A stretch of DNA of 64,000 bases from Streptomyces kronopolitis (GTDB taxonomy: Bacteria > Actinomycetota > Actinomycetes > Streptomycetales > Streptomycetaceae), in contig NZ_BMND01000026.1 of assembly GCF_014646275.1 (NCBI RefSeq), positions 1 through 64,000 on the forward strand. The letters are read 5' to 3'. Position 1 is the first letter of the stretch, and the number at the start of each line of letters is the position of its first letter. Under the pieces are notes generated by a model that saw only the letters and a program-made list of their open reading frames with translations, made no database searches and had not been told where the DNA came from. The position numbers were made by a program, and so were the translations under genes. Positions 25,136 to 33,991 of the stretch are shown in pieces.

Positions 25136-26680
25136 GTGCACTTCGCGCAGTACTACCTCGACTGCCTCTCCCAGGCGTCGTATCTGATCGGCGACGAGAC
25201 CACCGGACGCGCCGTGCTCGTCGACCCGCGCCGCGACACCGACGAATACCTGCGGGACGCGGAAGCCGCCGGCCTGCGCATCGAACTCGTCGTCGAGACC
25301 CACATCCACGCCGACTTCCTCTCCGGGCACCTCGAACTCGCCCGCGCCACCGGCGCCACCGTCTGCTTCGGCGCGGCCGCCGAAACCGGCTTCCCCATAC
25401 GGCGGCTGAGCGACGGCGAGCGCCTCTCGCTCGGCGGGGACGACGGCGGGGGCGTCACCCTCACCGTCCTCGCCACCCCCGGCCACACCCTCGAATCCAT
25501 CTGCCTGGTCATCCACGAACACCCCGACGACGAGGTGCCGTTCGGCGTGCTGACCGGCGACACCCTCTTCGTCGGCGATGTCGGCCGCCCCGATCTGCTG
25601 TCCGCCGCCGGACACTCCCCGCAGGACATGGCCGCCCGGTTGCACCACTCCCTGCACACCAAACTGCTGACCCTCCCGGACGCGACCCGGGTCTTTCCCG
25701 CACACGGCGCGGGCTCCGCGTGCGGCCGCAGCCTGTCCACCGAGACCAGCTCCACCATCGGCGACCAGCGACGCCTCAACTACGCCCTCCAGCCCATGCC
25801 CGAGGCCGACTTCATCCGCCTGGTCACCGCCGGACAGCCCACCACCCCTGGCTACTTCGCGCACGACGCGGCCCTCAACCGCGACGGCCACCCCCTCCTG
25901 GAGCCCGGCCCGCCGCCCGCCCTCACCCTGGACGAGGCCCTCGCGGCCCGCGACCGGCAGGGCGCCGCCCTCCTCGACTGCCGCCCGCTGGCCGCCTACA
26001 CCCGGGCGCACCTGGCCGGTTCGTTCCACACGAGCCTGGACACGCGGTTCGCCGAGTACAGCGGCAGCGTGGTCGCCCCGGGCACCCCGATCGTGCTGCT
26101 CGCCGACCCCGGCGCGGAGCAGGAGGCCCGCCTCCGCCTCGCCCGCATCGGCTACGACCACGTCCTCGGCCATCTGCCCGACCCCGCCGCCGTACTGGAG
26201 CGCTGCCCCGCACTCACCCGCCGCAGCCAACGCATCCGGCATGAGGACTTGGTGGGGGAGCGGGGCCCGTGCTCGTGGAGCGGGGGGCTTCCGGTGGACG
26301 GCGGGATGGGCGGCAGGACGGATGGCGTGGCTTCGGATGGCGTGGCTACGGGGGGTGAGGCTTCAAGGCGTGCGGCTTCGGGGGGCGGGGAGCCGGCCGA
26401 GCGTCCTGCCACGGCCGGTGTGCGTGCGGACGGGGTGCAGTTGATCGACGTCCGCAATCCGGCCGAGTACGAGGCAGGGGCCCTCCCCGGAGCCCGCAAC
26501 ATCCCGCTGGCCGGCCTCCGCCACCACATCGCCGAACTGGACCCGGACCGCCCCGTGGTCCTCTACTGCCGCAGCGGCAACCGCTCGGTGATCGCGGCGG
26601 CCCTGCTGGAGGCACACGGCTTCGGTGACGTGTGCGATGTGGTGGGCGGGTATGACGCGGTGGCGGCGGGCGGGGGATGA
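25136..26680 (+). CDS. CstB-like persulfide dioxygenase-rhodanese fusion
   Basis: The 514-residue protein joins three domains. The N-terminal metallo-beta-lactamase fold (about 1-245) has THIHADFLSGHLELARATGA and LATPGHTLESICLV, with later Asp and His ligands in GDTLFVGDVGRPDL and FPAHGAG, as in ETHE1/CstB dioxygenases that oxidise persulfide to sulfite. A rhodanese-like domain without catalytic Cys follows (about 260-350). After a variable Gly/Ala/Ser linker, an active rhodanese has CRSGNRS with Cys about 478. Together with SQR and TauE this gives sulfide to persulfide to sulfite/thiosulfate conversion. GTG 25136 has GGAGG 6 bp upstream. Confidence 0.9.
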   Translation: MHFAQYYLDCLSQASYLIGDETTGRAVLVDPRRDTDEYLRDAEAAGLRIELVVETHIHADFLSGHLELARATGATVCFGAAAETGFPIRRLSDGERLSLGGDDGGGVTLTVLATPGHTLESICLVIHEHPDDEVPFGVLTGDTLFVGDVGRPDLLSAAGHSPQDMAARLHHSLHTKLLTLPDATRVFPAHGAGSACGRSLSTETSSTIGDQRRLNYALQPMPEADFIRLVTAGQPTTPGYFAHDAALNRDGHPLLEPGPPPALTLDEALAARDRQGAALLDCRPLAAYTRAHLAGSFHTSLDTRFAEYSGSVVAPGTPIVLLADPGAEQEARLRLARIGYDHVLGHLPDPAAVLERCPALTRRSQRIRHEDLVGERGPCSWSGGLPVDGGMGGRTDGVASDGVATGGEASRRAASGGGEPAERPATAGVRADGVQLIDVRNPAEYEAGALPGARNIPLAGLRHHIAELDPDRPVVLYCRSGNRSVIAAALLEAHGFGDVCDVVGGYDAVAAGGG

Positions 26681-26739
26681 GATCGCGGGCCGGTTGGTGA
26701 GCGGGGGCGGGGGCCGGGAGGGGTCTTGCGGGAGGGGGC

Positions 26740-28449
26740 TCAGCGGTCATCTCGGCTTGTGCTGGGGGTGCTTCCGGGGTGGGCTCGTGGGGGTGCGTGG
26801 TGTGACGGGTGGGGGCTGCCGTCGCGGTCTCCCTGGTCTCCGCGGTCTCCCTGGTCTCCGCGGTCTCCCCGGTCTCCCCGGTCTCCCTGGTCTCCCTGGT
26901 CTGTCGGGTCTCCACGGTCCGCCCGGTGGATGCTCCCGCCCTCGTCGCCCGGGGCCGGCTGGGCTGTTGGGCCTGCCCGGCGGATGCTGCCGTCGCTCCG
27001 GCCGGCCCGTCGGCCTACGCGTAGCGCCTCCCGATGGAGCACCAGCATCAGGACGAGGACGGCGGCGGCGCCCAGGCAGGCGGCCGCGGGGAGCGCCAGG
27101 GCGAGGCGCGCACCGGTGCCCGCCCCTGCACGGGTGACGCCGTCCGCCCCTGCACCCGCGACGCCGCCCGTCCCGTTACCGGCGAGGCTCCCCGTCCTGT
27201 CCCCGGTGACGCCACCCGCCCCGGCGCCGGTGACGGCGAGCCAGAGCCCCGCCGTGGCGGTCAGCACCGCCTTCGTCACCCCGGACGCCTCGCCCGCCCG
27301 CTCGCGGCGGACGACCGCCTGGGTGCCGGTGAGCGCCAGCCCGCCGGCCACCCCCAGCGCCACCGCGGCCCCCGTCGACGCCCACAGTAGGGCCACGGCG
27401 CCCGTACCGTACGCGGCCCAACCCAGCGCGACCGCCGCCGCGATCAGACAGCCGGCCATCACCGGCACGGCGGCCGTGGGGCGCACCCGACCGGCCGCCG
27501 GGCCGCCGACCGCCAGCGCGGCGGCGGGCGCGAGAAACCCCACCCCCGCGTCCCGCACCGACCACCCCTCGCCTCGCTGGAGCACCCACGGCACCACGTA
27601 CAACAGCGCCACGGTCGCGGAGTTGGCGAACGCGCCGCCCACGGTCAGCGCCACAAACGGGCGGTTTCGGAACAGCGAGAGGTCCACCAACGGCGCGGCG
27701 GAGCGCCGCTCGGCCCGCAGGAACAGCGCGCCCAGCGCCACCGCACCCATCGCCCAACCCCAGGCCACGGGATGCTCCAGCCAGCGCACGAGGCAGACCA
27801 GCGCCCCCGTGGCGGCAGCCGCACCCGCGGTGTCGAAGGGCCGCCGGGCCTCCGGATCGCGGAACTCCGCCGCCCGGCGGGCACACAGCACGGCGGCCAC
27901 GGCGAGCGGCACGGTCAGCCAGAAGACCGCCCGCCAGGAGCCGGACCGGGTGAGCACACCGCCGACGAACGGGCCGCACACGGTGGCCAGTCCGGCCAGC
28001 CCCAGTGCCCGGCCCGTCGCCCGGCGCGCGTGCTCCGGTGGGCAGGCATGGGTCAGCAGCGCGAGCCCGGCAGGCATCAGCAGCGCACCGCCCGCACCCT
28101 GCAACACCCGCGCCGCCACCAGCAGCGGCAGCGACGGCGCGAGCGCGCACAGCACCGCAGCCACGCCGAAGAGCGCCGCCCCGAACGTCAGCATCCGGCG
28201 CCGCCCGCAGAGATCCCCGAGGCGCCCGGCCACCGGCATCAGGGAACCGGCGGCGAGCAGATAGCCGCTGACGATCCACGGGGTGGCGGACGCGGGCCCG
28301 TGCAACTCGTCGCGGACGGCGGGCAGCGCCGGATTGAGCGCGAAGGCGTCCAGTTGGACACAGCAGGCGCCGGCGGCGAGGGCGGCCAGCGCCCAACGGG
28401 CCGAACGGTCCAGGCGAGGGCGCTTTTCGGGCGCGGGCATGACGGGCAT
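26740..28449 (-). CDS. DHA2-type MFS exporter with collagen-like Gly-Asp-X tail
   Basis: The protein of about 569 residues has a 14-segment MFS body. Segment 1 is AALAAGACCVQLDAFALNPALPAVRDEL, the loop motif is GRLGDLCGRRRMLTF, and segment 4-5 contains VLQGAGGALLMPAGLALLTHACP. These mark a drug:proton exporter of the EmrB/QacA group. After the last membrane segment the C-terminus becomes a hydrophilic tail with about nine Gly-Asp-Gln/Arg triplets, encoded by 9-bp DNA repeats, then a Ser/His/Pro-rich end. ATG 28449 has GAGG 7 bp upstream; 28464 and 28440 are alternatives. Substrate unknown. No regulator lies beside it. Confidence 0.8.
   Translation of the reverse strand: MPVMPAPEKRPRLDRSARWALAALAAGACCVQLDAFALNPALPAVRDELHGPASATPWIVSGYLLAAGSLMPVAGRLGDLCGRRRMLTFGAALFGVAAVLCALAPSLPLLVAARVLQGAGGALLMPAGLALLTHACPPEHARRATGRALGLAGLATVCGPFVGGVLTRSGSWRAVFWLTVPLAVAAVLCARRAAEFRDPEARRPFDTAGAAAATGALVCLVRWLEHPVAWGWAMGAVALGALFLRAERRSAAPLVDLSLFRNRPFVALTVGGAFANSATVALLYVVPWVLQRGEGWSVRDAGVGFLAPAAALAVGGPAAGRVRPTAAVPVMAGCLIAAAVALGWAAYGTGAVALLWASTGAAVALGVAGGLALTGTQAVVRRERAGEASGVTKAVLTATAGLWLAVTGAGAGGVTGDRTGSLAGNGTGGVAGAGADGVTRAGAGTGARLALALPAAACLGAAAVLVLMLVLHREALRVGRRAGRSDGSIRRAGPTAQPAPGDEGGSIHRADRGDPTDQGDQGDRGDRGDRGDQGDRGDQGDRDGSPHPSHHAPPRAHPGSTPSTSRDDR
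26826..26924. repeat. Eleven tandem 9-bp units (GGTCTCCNN)
   Basis: Units read GGTCTCC plus two variable bases (CT, GC or CC), with the last three degenerate. The period is three codons, and read on the minus strand it encodes Gly-Asp-Gln/Arg repeats at the C-terminus of the MFS exporter. The array can change copy number without shifting the frame. Confidence 0.9.
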
Positions 28450-28832
28450 CTGGCCGCCTCTCATCTGCCCTCCCGCAGAGGCGGGAGGGAACCGGAAGGA
28501 AGAAAAAGAAATGAGGTGAGAGGGGATGGAGTGCACCGGAGAGGGGCAGGAATGCCGGGACGCACCACGTGCACGGCCGGAGGGATCCGGAGCGATACGG
28601 CGTCGGAGTCTGTGGCGAGACGATGCCGGAGCCCGCGGGCCAGCTGCCGGAGGAGTCGCGGCGAGGCGCCGAGTAGTCGGCGGAGCCGTGGCGAGGCGCC
28701 GAGTGGTCGGCGGAGAGGCGCCGTGAGGGACCGGCGCGCTGTGCTGCCGCGTGGGTGCGGGAAGGGGCGGGCGCGGGCCCCGTACAACGGACGTTCAGCG
28801 ATCGTTGATCGACGATCTAGAGGCTGAGCCGC

Positions 28833-29378
28833 ATGTTGCGCCGTGTGACTTCAGAGCATGCAGATGACGCCAGGGAAAGGCAAGAGCCGCAGGCGTCGCG
28901 GATCGCCCTCACCTGGAACGGAGAGCCCGGACGCCGTGAGGAGCTGACGCACGGCATGCTCCTGGACCAGGCGGACCGGGCCGCGGCCGCGCTCTCCCGC
29001 CTCGGGGTACGGGCCGGAGACCGGGTCGCGGTGCACTTGCCGCTGGTCCCCGAATCCGTGATCGCCACGCTCGCCTGCGGGCGACTGGACGCGATACGCA
29101 CCACGCTGCCGGTCTCGCTGACCGTGCCCGAACTGGCCGCGAGGATCCAGGAGTCCTCCGCCCGGGTGCTGATCACGGCCGACGCGGCGTTCTGGGACGG
29201 GGCCGTACGTCCGGTGAAGGCACTGCTGGACCACGCGCTGGCACGGGGCGCGGCCTCGGGCGCCTTGAAGGACCGGAGGGTGCTGGTGGTGAACCGCTGC
29301 TCGCGCCCGATCTCCTGGAAGCCCACCCGCGACCTGTGGTGGCACGACTCCCTGGGCATGCCGGCTGCACTGCGCTGA
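28833..29378 (+). CDS. Truncated acetyl-CoA-synthetase-like (AMP-binding) protein
   Basis: The 181-residue protein aligns by eye to roughly the first third of the acetyl-CoA synthetase adenylation domain: IALTWNGEPGRREELTHGMLLDQADRAAAALSRLGVRAGDRVAVHLPLVPESVIATLACGRLDAIRTTLPV, then ARVLITADAAFWDGAVRPVKALLDHAL, ending at RDLWWHDSLG. It stops before the phosphate-binding loop, the adenylate-binding motifs and the C-terminal Lys, so it cannot be a complete ligase. I recall similarly short proteins in other Streptomyces, so it may be a conserved stand-alone domain rather than a fresh pseudogene. Low-complexity DNA starts directly after its stop. Confidence 0.65.
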   Translation: MLRRVTSEHADDARERQEPQASRIALTWNGEPGRREELTHGMLLDQADRAAAALSRLGVRAGDRVAVHLPLVPESVIATLACGRLDAIRTTLPVSLTVPELAARIQESSARVLITADAAFWDGAVRPVKALLDHALARGAASGALKDRRVLVVNRCSRPISWKPTRDLWWHDSLGMPAALR

Positions 29379-30238
29379 GGCCTGACGCCTGACGCCTGAC
29401 GCCTGGTGTCTGGCTGCGCGGGCGGGTTGGGGGCTCTGCGGCCGGGGCGCCAGTGCTTGGGGGCGCTGGGGGGGAAGCCGCCTGGGCTGGGGAGCCGGGG
29501 CTGGGGGCTCTGTGGCCGAGGGCGCCAGCGCTGGGGGTGCTGGGGTTGGGGTCGGCGCCGGAGTAGGGGCAGGGGGCGGGGTCTGGCCCGGGGGCAGGGG
29601 TGGCCTGGGCAGGGGCAAGACCGGGGCTCGGGGCAGGGGGGCGGGGTCGTGCCTCGGGGACAGGGCCGGCCTGGCAGGGACGGGGCCGTGGCTGGGGGGC
29701 CAGGGCTCGGGGCCGCGTGGGGGCCCGGGGGTTGGGGCTGAGGGGCTGGGTCCGAGGGGGACGGGCCTGGCGACCAGGGCTGGGGAGGCTTGGCGAGGTT
29801 CGTGGGGCGAGTCTGCTGGCGACCGGGGCTGGGGGAGGCTCGACGAGGTCCGAGGAGAACGGGTCTGGCGACAGGAACTGGGGGAGGCTCGGGGAGGGGG
29901 AGCCCCGAGTCTCCCTCGCCTATGACCTCGCCCCCTCCCCTCCCCTCCCCTCCCCCCGCCCCGCCCCACTCCGCCCTGGCGCTAGCCCTCGGCCCGGCCA
30001 CTGCCATTGGCCCTGCCACTGCTGCCGCCGCTGCCACCGCCACTGGCCCTGGCACTGCCGCTGCCGCTGCTACTGGGCCTGGCTCGGGATCTGGCCATGC
30101 CACTGGTCCCGCCCCGGTCTGGCCCTGGCCTTGGCCTGGTTCTGGAACCCCGAGGAGACGCGCGGATTTCGCCCGTCTACCAGGGGCTCTCACCCACTGA
30201 GGCCGCAAAACAGGACCATTGCCCCATAGCCCCCTAGT
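29379..30238. repeat. Low-complexity, strand-skewed region
   Basis: It opens with three exact GCCTGAC 7-mers (29380-29400). From about 29420 to 29900 the plus strand is a drift of G-runs and GGGGCTGGGG-like words; from about 29930 to 30130 it flips to C-rich GGCCCTGGC/CACTGCC words. Frames are open on both strands only because stop codons are rare in such sequence, and their translations are Pro/Gly/Arg-rich without domains. I call no gene here. Confidence 0.7.
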
Positions 30239-31356
30239 GTGGTCCTCGTGCCACAGCCATCAGACGCCCCAGCAGCCCCGGGAGCGGATCCCGGGCACAT
30301 ATCGGAGCTGCCCCGGCCCAGGCCGCCGGCGCTCCGCGCGACGCTGATGGGCTCGATCGCCGCACTCCTGCTGAGCGCCGCCATCGCTCTCGGCAGTCGC
30401 ATGCTGCGGGACTTCGACTCCGCACTGCTCCTTTACGCCGTGGCCACAGTCTTCCTCGCCTTCGGCCTCGCCTACCGCTGCACCGCCCGTCGCAGTGATT
30501 GCCCGCCCGCCGTCTCCAACGACCGGACCACCGCACCTTCCTGCCCCAGGGCCCGCGCCCCGGAGACGGCCTCGCCAGGGAAGACACCGCCAGAGAGGAA
30601 GGCTCCAAGGCCGGCGCCTCTCAAGGAAGCCCCCGCGAGGAGAGCCTTCGCCGGATACCCAACGAGCCACTCAGGAAGACGACCGCCGCTCCCGTCCCTG
30701 CTCTCGGCTCCCGAAGGTTCCTAGGCGTCCGCTTGCCCGCTTACTGGATCGCTCGTCAACTCCTCCTCTGGGGTTGCCTGCTGGCCGTGCTCGCCACCAT
30801 CTCGCTTGTCTGGGGATGGCTCACCTTTCACCGCGCTATCGCGCCAGGGCCCGGATATGACATGCGTATCTGGGGTTTCAGGGCCATCGGTTTCGACTCC
30901 TCCGGTGTCGTTGGCTGGATTGTCTTTCGCGGGCTCGACCTCGCCGCGCTGCTCGTTATCGCGGGGGTTGGTTACCTCCTGTGGCAGCGGCTGCGGGACC
31001 GTTCGGCTGCGCCGGGAGGACACGTCGCCCATGACCTCGTTGCGTTGCTCGCTCTCCTCGTCGTCTCCGTCAGCGGACTTCTGCTGACGTTCTCGGCGTT
31101 CTTTCTGCACGGCGGCGGCTATCGACTGCTCTCACTGCTGCATATGGCGTCCGTGGGGTTCACGCTCGTCTCTCTCCCGTTCGGGAAGTTCTTCCCTCGT
31201 GTGAGGCGGGTTGACGTGACGGCGGGAAGTCGTTCGGCCCCGCTGCTCGACAGGACGAATAGCCCTCTCCCTGGCGCCGTGGGGAACTCCTCGGCTCCGC
31301 CCCGTATTTCGTGCATTCATCGACCGGAAAGGCCGCTGTCCCATGGCTCGTCATGA
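30239..31356 (+). pseudogene. Frameshifted multi-pass membrane protein (nitrate-reductase-gamma-like)
   Basis: Two consecutive reading frames look like pieces of one membrane protein. Frame A (30239-30724) starts with DPGHISELPRPRPPALRATLMGSIAALLLSAAIALGSRMLRDFDSALLLYAVATVFLAFGLAYR, then turns into Ser/Pro/Arg nonsense after about 30480. Frame B (from 30499, convincing from about 30710) continues with RFLGVRLPAYWIARQLLLWGCLLAVLATISLVWGWLTFHRAI, a segment with WIVFRGLDLAALLVIAGVGYLLWQRLRDRSA, and HMASVGFTLVSLPFGKFFPRVRR. From memory, intact Streptomyces relatives run on into a Cys-rich C-terminus that is missing here. The shift lies between about 30480 and 30710. Two separate small membrane proteins are the alternative. 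Confidence 0.55.
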
Positions 31357-31780
31357 CGACGCACATTCCCGCCATTCGCTTCCCGGCTCCGACCGGACCA
31401 GGCCCCACAAACGCAGGCACGCCACACAGGGCCCGCCGACCCGGCCCCAGGACGGAGACCGTCCGCACCCCACCTCCACCCACGACAAGGGCCACTGACC
31501 CGAGCGGCACTGCGGCACCGCCCGTCCAGCCCCGGCAACATCCCCGCCCGTCCCGGCACCAGCCCCGGCCGATTCCCTGCCGTAGCCGTAGCCGTAGCCG
31601 TAGCCGTAGCCGTAGCCGGAGCGGGAACGGAACCGGTAGCCAGCGGCCAAAGGCCAACGGGCGGGCGTCCCGCCAGCCCGCCCTCCCCGGCCACTACCCA
31701 AACGGAATCCGTCCCCCCTCGTATCCCCCCACCGGTATCCCGCCGCCCCGAGCGGCGACCGGCGATGGCAGGATGCCGGA
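31357..31780. other. Gene-free interval with a hexanucleotide repeat
   Basis: C-rich DNA between the decayed membrane gene and the MepB-like gene. All six frames translate into biased sequence (Arg/Pro/Thr or alternating dipeptides). Apart from the hexamer array at 31581-31616 I see nothing structured. Confidence 0.5.
31581..31616. repeat. Six tandem CGTAGC hexamers
   Basis: Six exact CGTAGC units, flanked by partial copies on both sides. Translations give alternating dipeptides in every frame. There are no spacers, so it is a simple repeat, not CRISPR. Confidence 0.95.
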
Positions 31781-32350
31781 ATGGCGACATATTCCGGGGG
31801 ACCGTCGGACCACGGCCCCGCAACTTCCGCACCGTGGCCGGACGGGGAATCGCTGCACGGTGAACTGCTGGCGGCGAAGGCTTCGGTGTATGACCCGTGC
31901 GGATTCGTCTGCTCGCGGCCGGTGCCCGAGGCCGAGAGTGCCGAGTATGCGGCGCATGAATTCACTCTCGACGGCCTGTCCGTCAGATTCCGGGTGGGCA
32001 AGACCACGCCGACGAAGGTCGGACAGTTCGTCACGGTGTGGAAACGGAGTCCCGGCGGGCCGATCCAGCCCTTCGATTCCACGGACCCGGTCGATCTCTT
32101 CGTGATCAGCACCCGTGACGGCGGGCGGTACGGACACTTCGTCTTTCCGCGGGAGGTGCTCTGTCAACGAGGCATCGTTTCCCGTGACGGCTCCGGCGGA
32201 AAGCGCGCCTTCCGTCTCTATCCGCCGTGGGTGGAGACGACCAGCCGCCAGGCCCGGAGCACGCAGGCGTGGCAGGTGAAGTTCTTTCTGCCGATTCTGG
32301 AGGACGGCTCCGTCGATACGACCCGGGCGCGGGCTCTGTATCACCCGTGA
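31781..32350 (+). CDS. MepB-family protein
   Basis: The 189-residue protein has the pattern of the MepB family, named after the gene downstream of the staphylococcal MepR/MepA drug-efflux locus: YDPCGFVCSRPVPEAESAEYAAHEFTLDGLSVRFRVGKTTPTKVGQFVTVWKRSPGGPIQPFDSTDPVDLFVI (about 38-110), then RYGHFVFPREVLCQRGIVS and GKRAFRLYPPW. The family function is not known to me. It is usually a single compact domain, and this protein is of normal length. Base use is less extreme than its neighbours. No efflux gene is adjacent. Confidence 0.8.
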   Translation: MATYSGGPSDHGPATSAPWPDGESLHGELLAAKASVYDPCGFVCSRPVPEAESAEYAAHEFTLDGLSVRFRVGKTTPTKVGQFVTVWKRSPGGPIQPFDSTDPVDLFVISTRDGGRYGHFVFPREVLCQRGIVSRDGSGGKRAFRLYPPWVETTSRQARSTQAWQVKFFLPILEDGSVDTTRARALYHP

Positions 32351-32419
32351 GCGGCGGTCCCGGCCGGGGCGGCCCCCGCCGGTCGGGAGCCGCTCCCGAT
32401 CCGGCCGTACTCTGGAGAG

Positions 32420-32683
32420 GTGAGCAGCAGCCCCGACCATGAGCCGGCCGACGAGCCCCAGGACGCCACCGGCGCCGAACAGGCCGCCGCGTCGCCGGCC
32501 GCCGCGTCCTCTCCGGCCGCGCGCCCGGCCCGTAAGCCCCCGGTGCGGCTGATCTTCGACGATCCGCTGAACCAGCAGTCCTCGGACGACACCGACCGCG
32601 GCTGGGGCGAGCGCTCCGGAGGCGGGGACGGCGCGGCCGACCTCGCCCGCTTCCTCGACGAAAAGCCGCCCCACCACCTCTGA
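32420..32683 (+). CDS. Small acidic conserved hypothetical protein
   Basis: The 87-residue protein has a disordered Ala/Ser/Pro/Glu-rich N-terminal half and a more conserved-looking end: RKPPVRLIFDDPLNQQSSDDTDRGWGE...DLARFLDEKPPHHL. I recall such a protein beside mscL in other Streptomyces but know no function. GTG 32420 has GGAGAG close upstream; the real start could be a little further in. It converges with mscL, 41 bp apart. Confidence 0.6.
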   Translation: MSSSPDHEPADEPQDATGAEQAAASPAAASSPAARPARKPPVRLIFDDPLNQQSSDDTDRGWGERSGGGDGAADLARFLDEKPPHHL

Positions 32684-32724
32684 GCGAGGCGGCTGGGCGG
32701 CATCGGCCGGCCGTTCGGCGCCTG

Positions 32725-33222
32725 CTACTCGTGCGTCTTCTGGATGCCGATGGTGCCCGAGGGCATCGACGTCCCACCGGTGCGCTGCGCGACCAGCGCG
32801 TCGCGGATCTCCGTCAGCAGCTCGATCTCGGTGGGGCCCAGCGGGGCGTCCTCCGCCGGCTTCCTGAGCAGCTGGCGCTCCTTCCACTTGTTGATCGGAA
32901 GGATCATGAGGAAGTAGACGACCGCGGCGGTGATCAGGAACGTCAGGGCGGCGCTGAGTACGGAGCCCCACAGGATGTAGATGCCGTCGCTGAAGGCGCC
33001 CGTCTTGGGATCCTTGGCGCAGGTCGCGGTCAGGCAGGACTGGTAATGATCGAGGTTCTGCGAGCCGAGCGCGCCCACGAGGGGGTTGATGATCCCCTTC
33101 ACCACCGCGTTGACGATGTTCGTGAAGGCCGCACCGACGACGACCGCGACCGCGAGTTCGATGACGTTGCCGCGCATCAGGAATTCCTTGAATCCCTGAA
33201 GGACGCCCTTGCTCTCGCTCAC
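32725..33222 (-). CDS. mscL: Large-conductance mechanosensitive channel MscL
   Basis: The 165-residue protein opens LQGFKEFLMRGNVIELAVAVVVGAAFTNIVNAVVKGIINPLVGAL, the MscL N-terminal helix and first pore helix with the glycine/alanine packing face. A periplasmic loop contains two Cys (SCLTATCAKD, about 62-69). The second membrane helix is SAALTFLITAAVVYFLMILPINKW, and the cytosolic bundle contains PTEIELLTEIRDALVAQ. It releases solutes on hypo-osmotic shock. GTG 33222 follows AGAGG. The protein is slightly longer than E. coli MscL because of the loop and the C-terminal tail. Confidence 0.97.
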   Translation of the reverse strand: MSESKGVLQGFKEFLMRGNVIELAVAVVVGAAFTNIVNAVVKGIINPLVGALGSQNLDHYQSCLTATCAKDPKTGAFSDGIYILWGSVLSAALTFLITAAVVYFLMILPINKWKERQLLRKPAEDAPLGPTEIELLTEIRDALVAQRTGGTSMPSGTIGIQKTHE

Positions 33223-33417
33223 CAGACAGCCTCTTTCCTTGCTCACTACACACGGTGCACCAACACTCAGCACCGCAACTTACGTCAGGGCAGGGCGGAG
33301 GTGTCCAGTCCCTACCGGCGCGGTGGGCGCGCCCCCGGGGGCACGCGGCAGCCGCCCTGCCATGCGCAGAAGTGTCACGTGCCGCGGAAGCCGAGGCCAC
33401 TCGATCTTGGCGCATGA

Positions 33418-33852
33418 TCACCGTCCTCCCGTGGCCGCCACCGAGGGACAGCCGTCGGCGGGAGCGGCTCGTACGGCGCCGTACGACGCGCCGCAGGCCA
33501 GTGCTGCCGCGGCCGTCGCCAGACCGGCGGCCAGCACGCGCCGCCGCGCGGTCCGCCCGAGCCGGGCCCGGCCGCCGCCGGCCCGCACCGGCGGGAAGTG
33601 CGGCACCTCACACGGCGGGGGAGCGGGAAGCGGAGGGGAGAGGGACCCGGGATCGACCAGGGGAGGCGAAGGGAGCCCTGGGCCGACCGCCGGGGGCGTA
33701 AGGCGTTCGGAGCTGATCAGGGGAGGGGAAGGCGAGCGGAACCCCGGATCGGTCAGAGAAGGGACCCGACAAGGGGAAGAGGAAGAGAAGGGAGCGGAAG
33801 AGAAGGAAGAGGGCGGCGAAGAGAACGAAGAAGCGGACGGGGTACGGGGCAT
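33418..33852 (-). CDS. Short Pro/Ser-rich membrane-anchored protein, possibly a truncated SAF-domain protein
   Basis: The 144-residue product has a low-complexity Ser/Pro-rich N-terminus (about 1-80). A basic segment PHFPPVRAGGGRARLGRTARRR and one membrane helix VLAAGLATAAAALACGASYGAV (about 109-130) follow, and it ends a dozen residues later. In related Streptomyces the gene between mscL and the phosphorylase encodes, as I recall, a basic stretch and helix followed by a SAF domain of about 130 residues; here that domain is absent. AGGCGG precedes ATG 33852. The N-terminal DNA carries GGGGAAGGCGA/GGAAGAGGA-type repeats on the plus strand (33650-33830). It could be a decayed gene. Confidence 0.45.
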   Translation of the reverse strand: MPRTPSASSFSSPPSSFSSAPFSSSSPCRVPSLTDPGFRSPSPPLISSERLTPPAVGPGLPSPPLVDPGSLSPPLPAPPPCEVPHFPPVRAGGGRARLGRTARRRVLAAGLATAAAALACGASYGAVRAAPADGCPSVAATGGR

Positions 33853-33991
33853 CTGGGCACCGCCTGTGGTGAGGGGTTCGGAGAACCGGCGATCACCACC
33901 GTGCCGGAGTCCGCACCGGCCCGCTCCAGGCTGTGTACGACCCCGCGCCTGTGGACAACTCGGCCACCCCGAAGGGTGAGGCCGCGCGGGA

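Noticed and set aside
28817..30208. Minus-strand frame across the low-complexity region
   Set aside because: Pro/Gly/Arg repeats caused by skewed composition; it runs antisense to the AMP-binding fragment.
30205..30238. Weak Dos-like sequence before the membrane pseudogene
   Set aside because: AGGACCATTGCCCC lacks the matching GTCCC half; too degenerate to claim.
31581..31616. Possible CRISPR array
   Set aside because: The unit is a 6-bp simple repeat without spacers. No CRISPR-like repeat-spacer structure was seen anywhere in the window.
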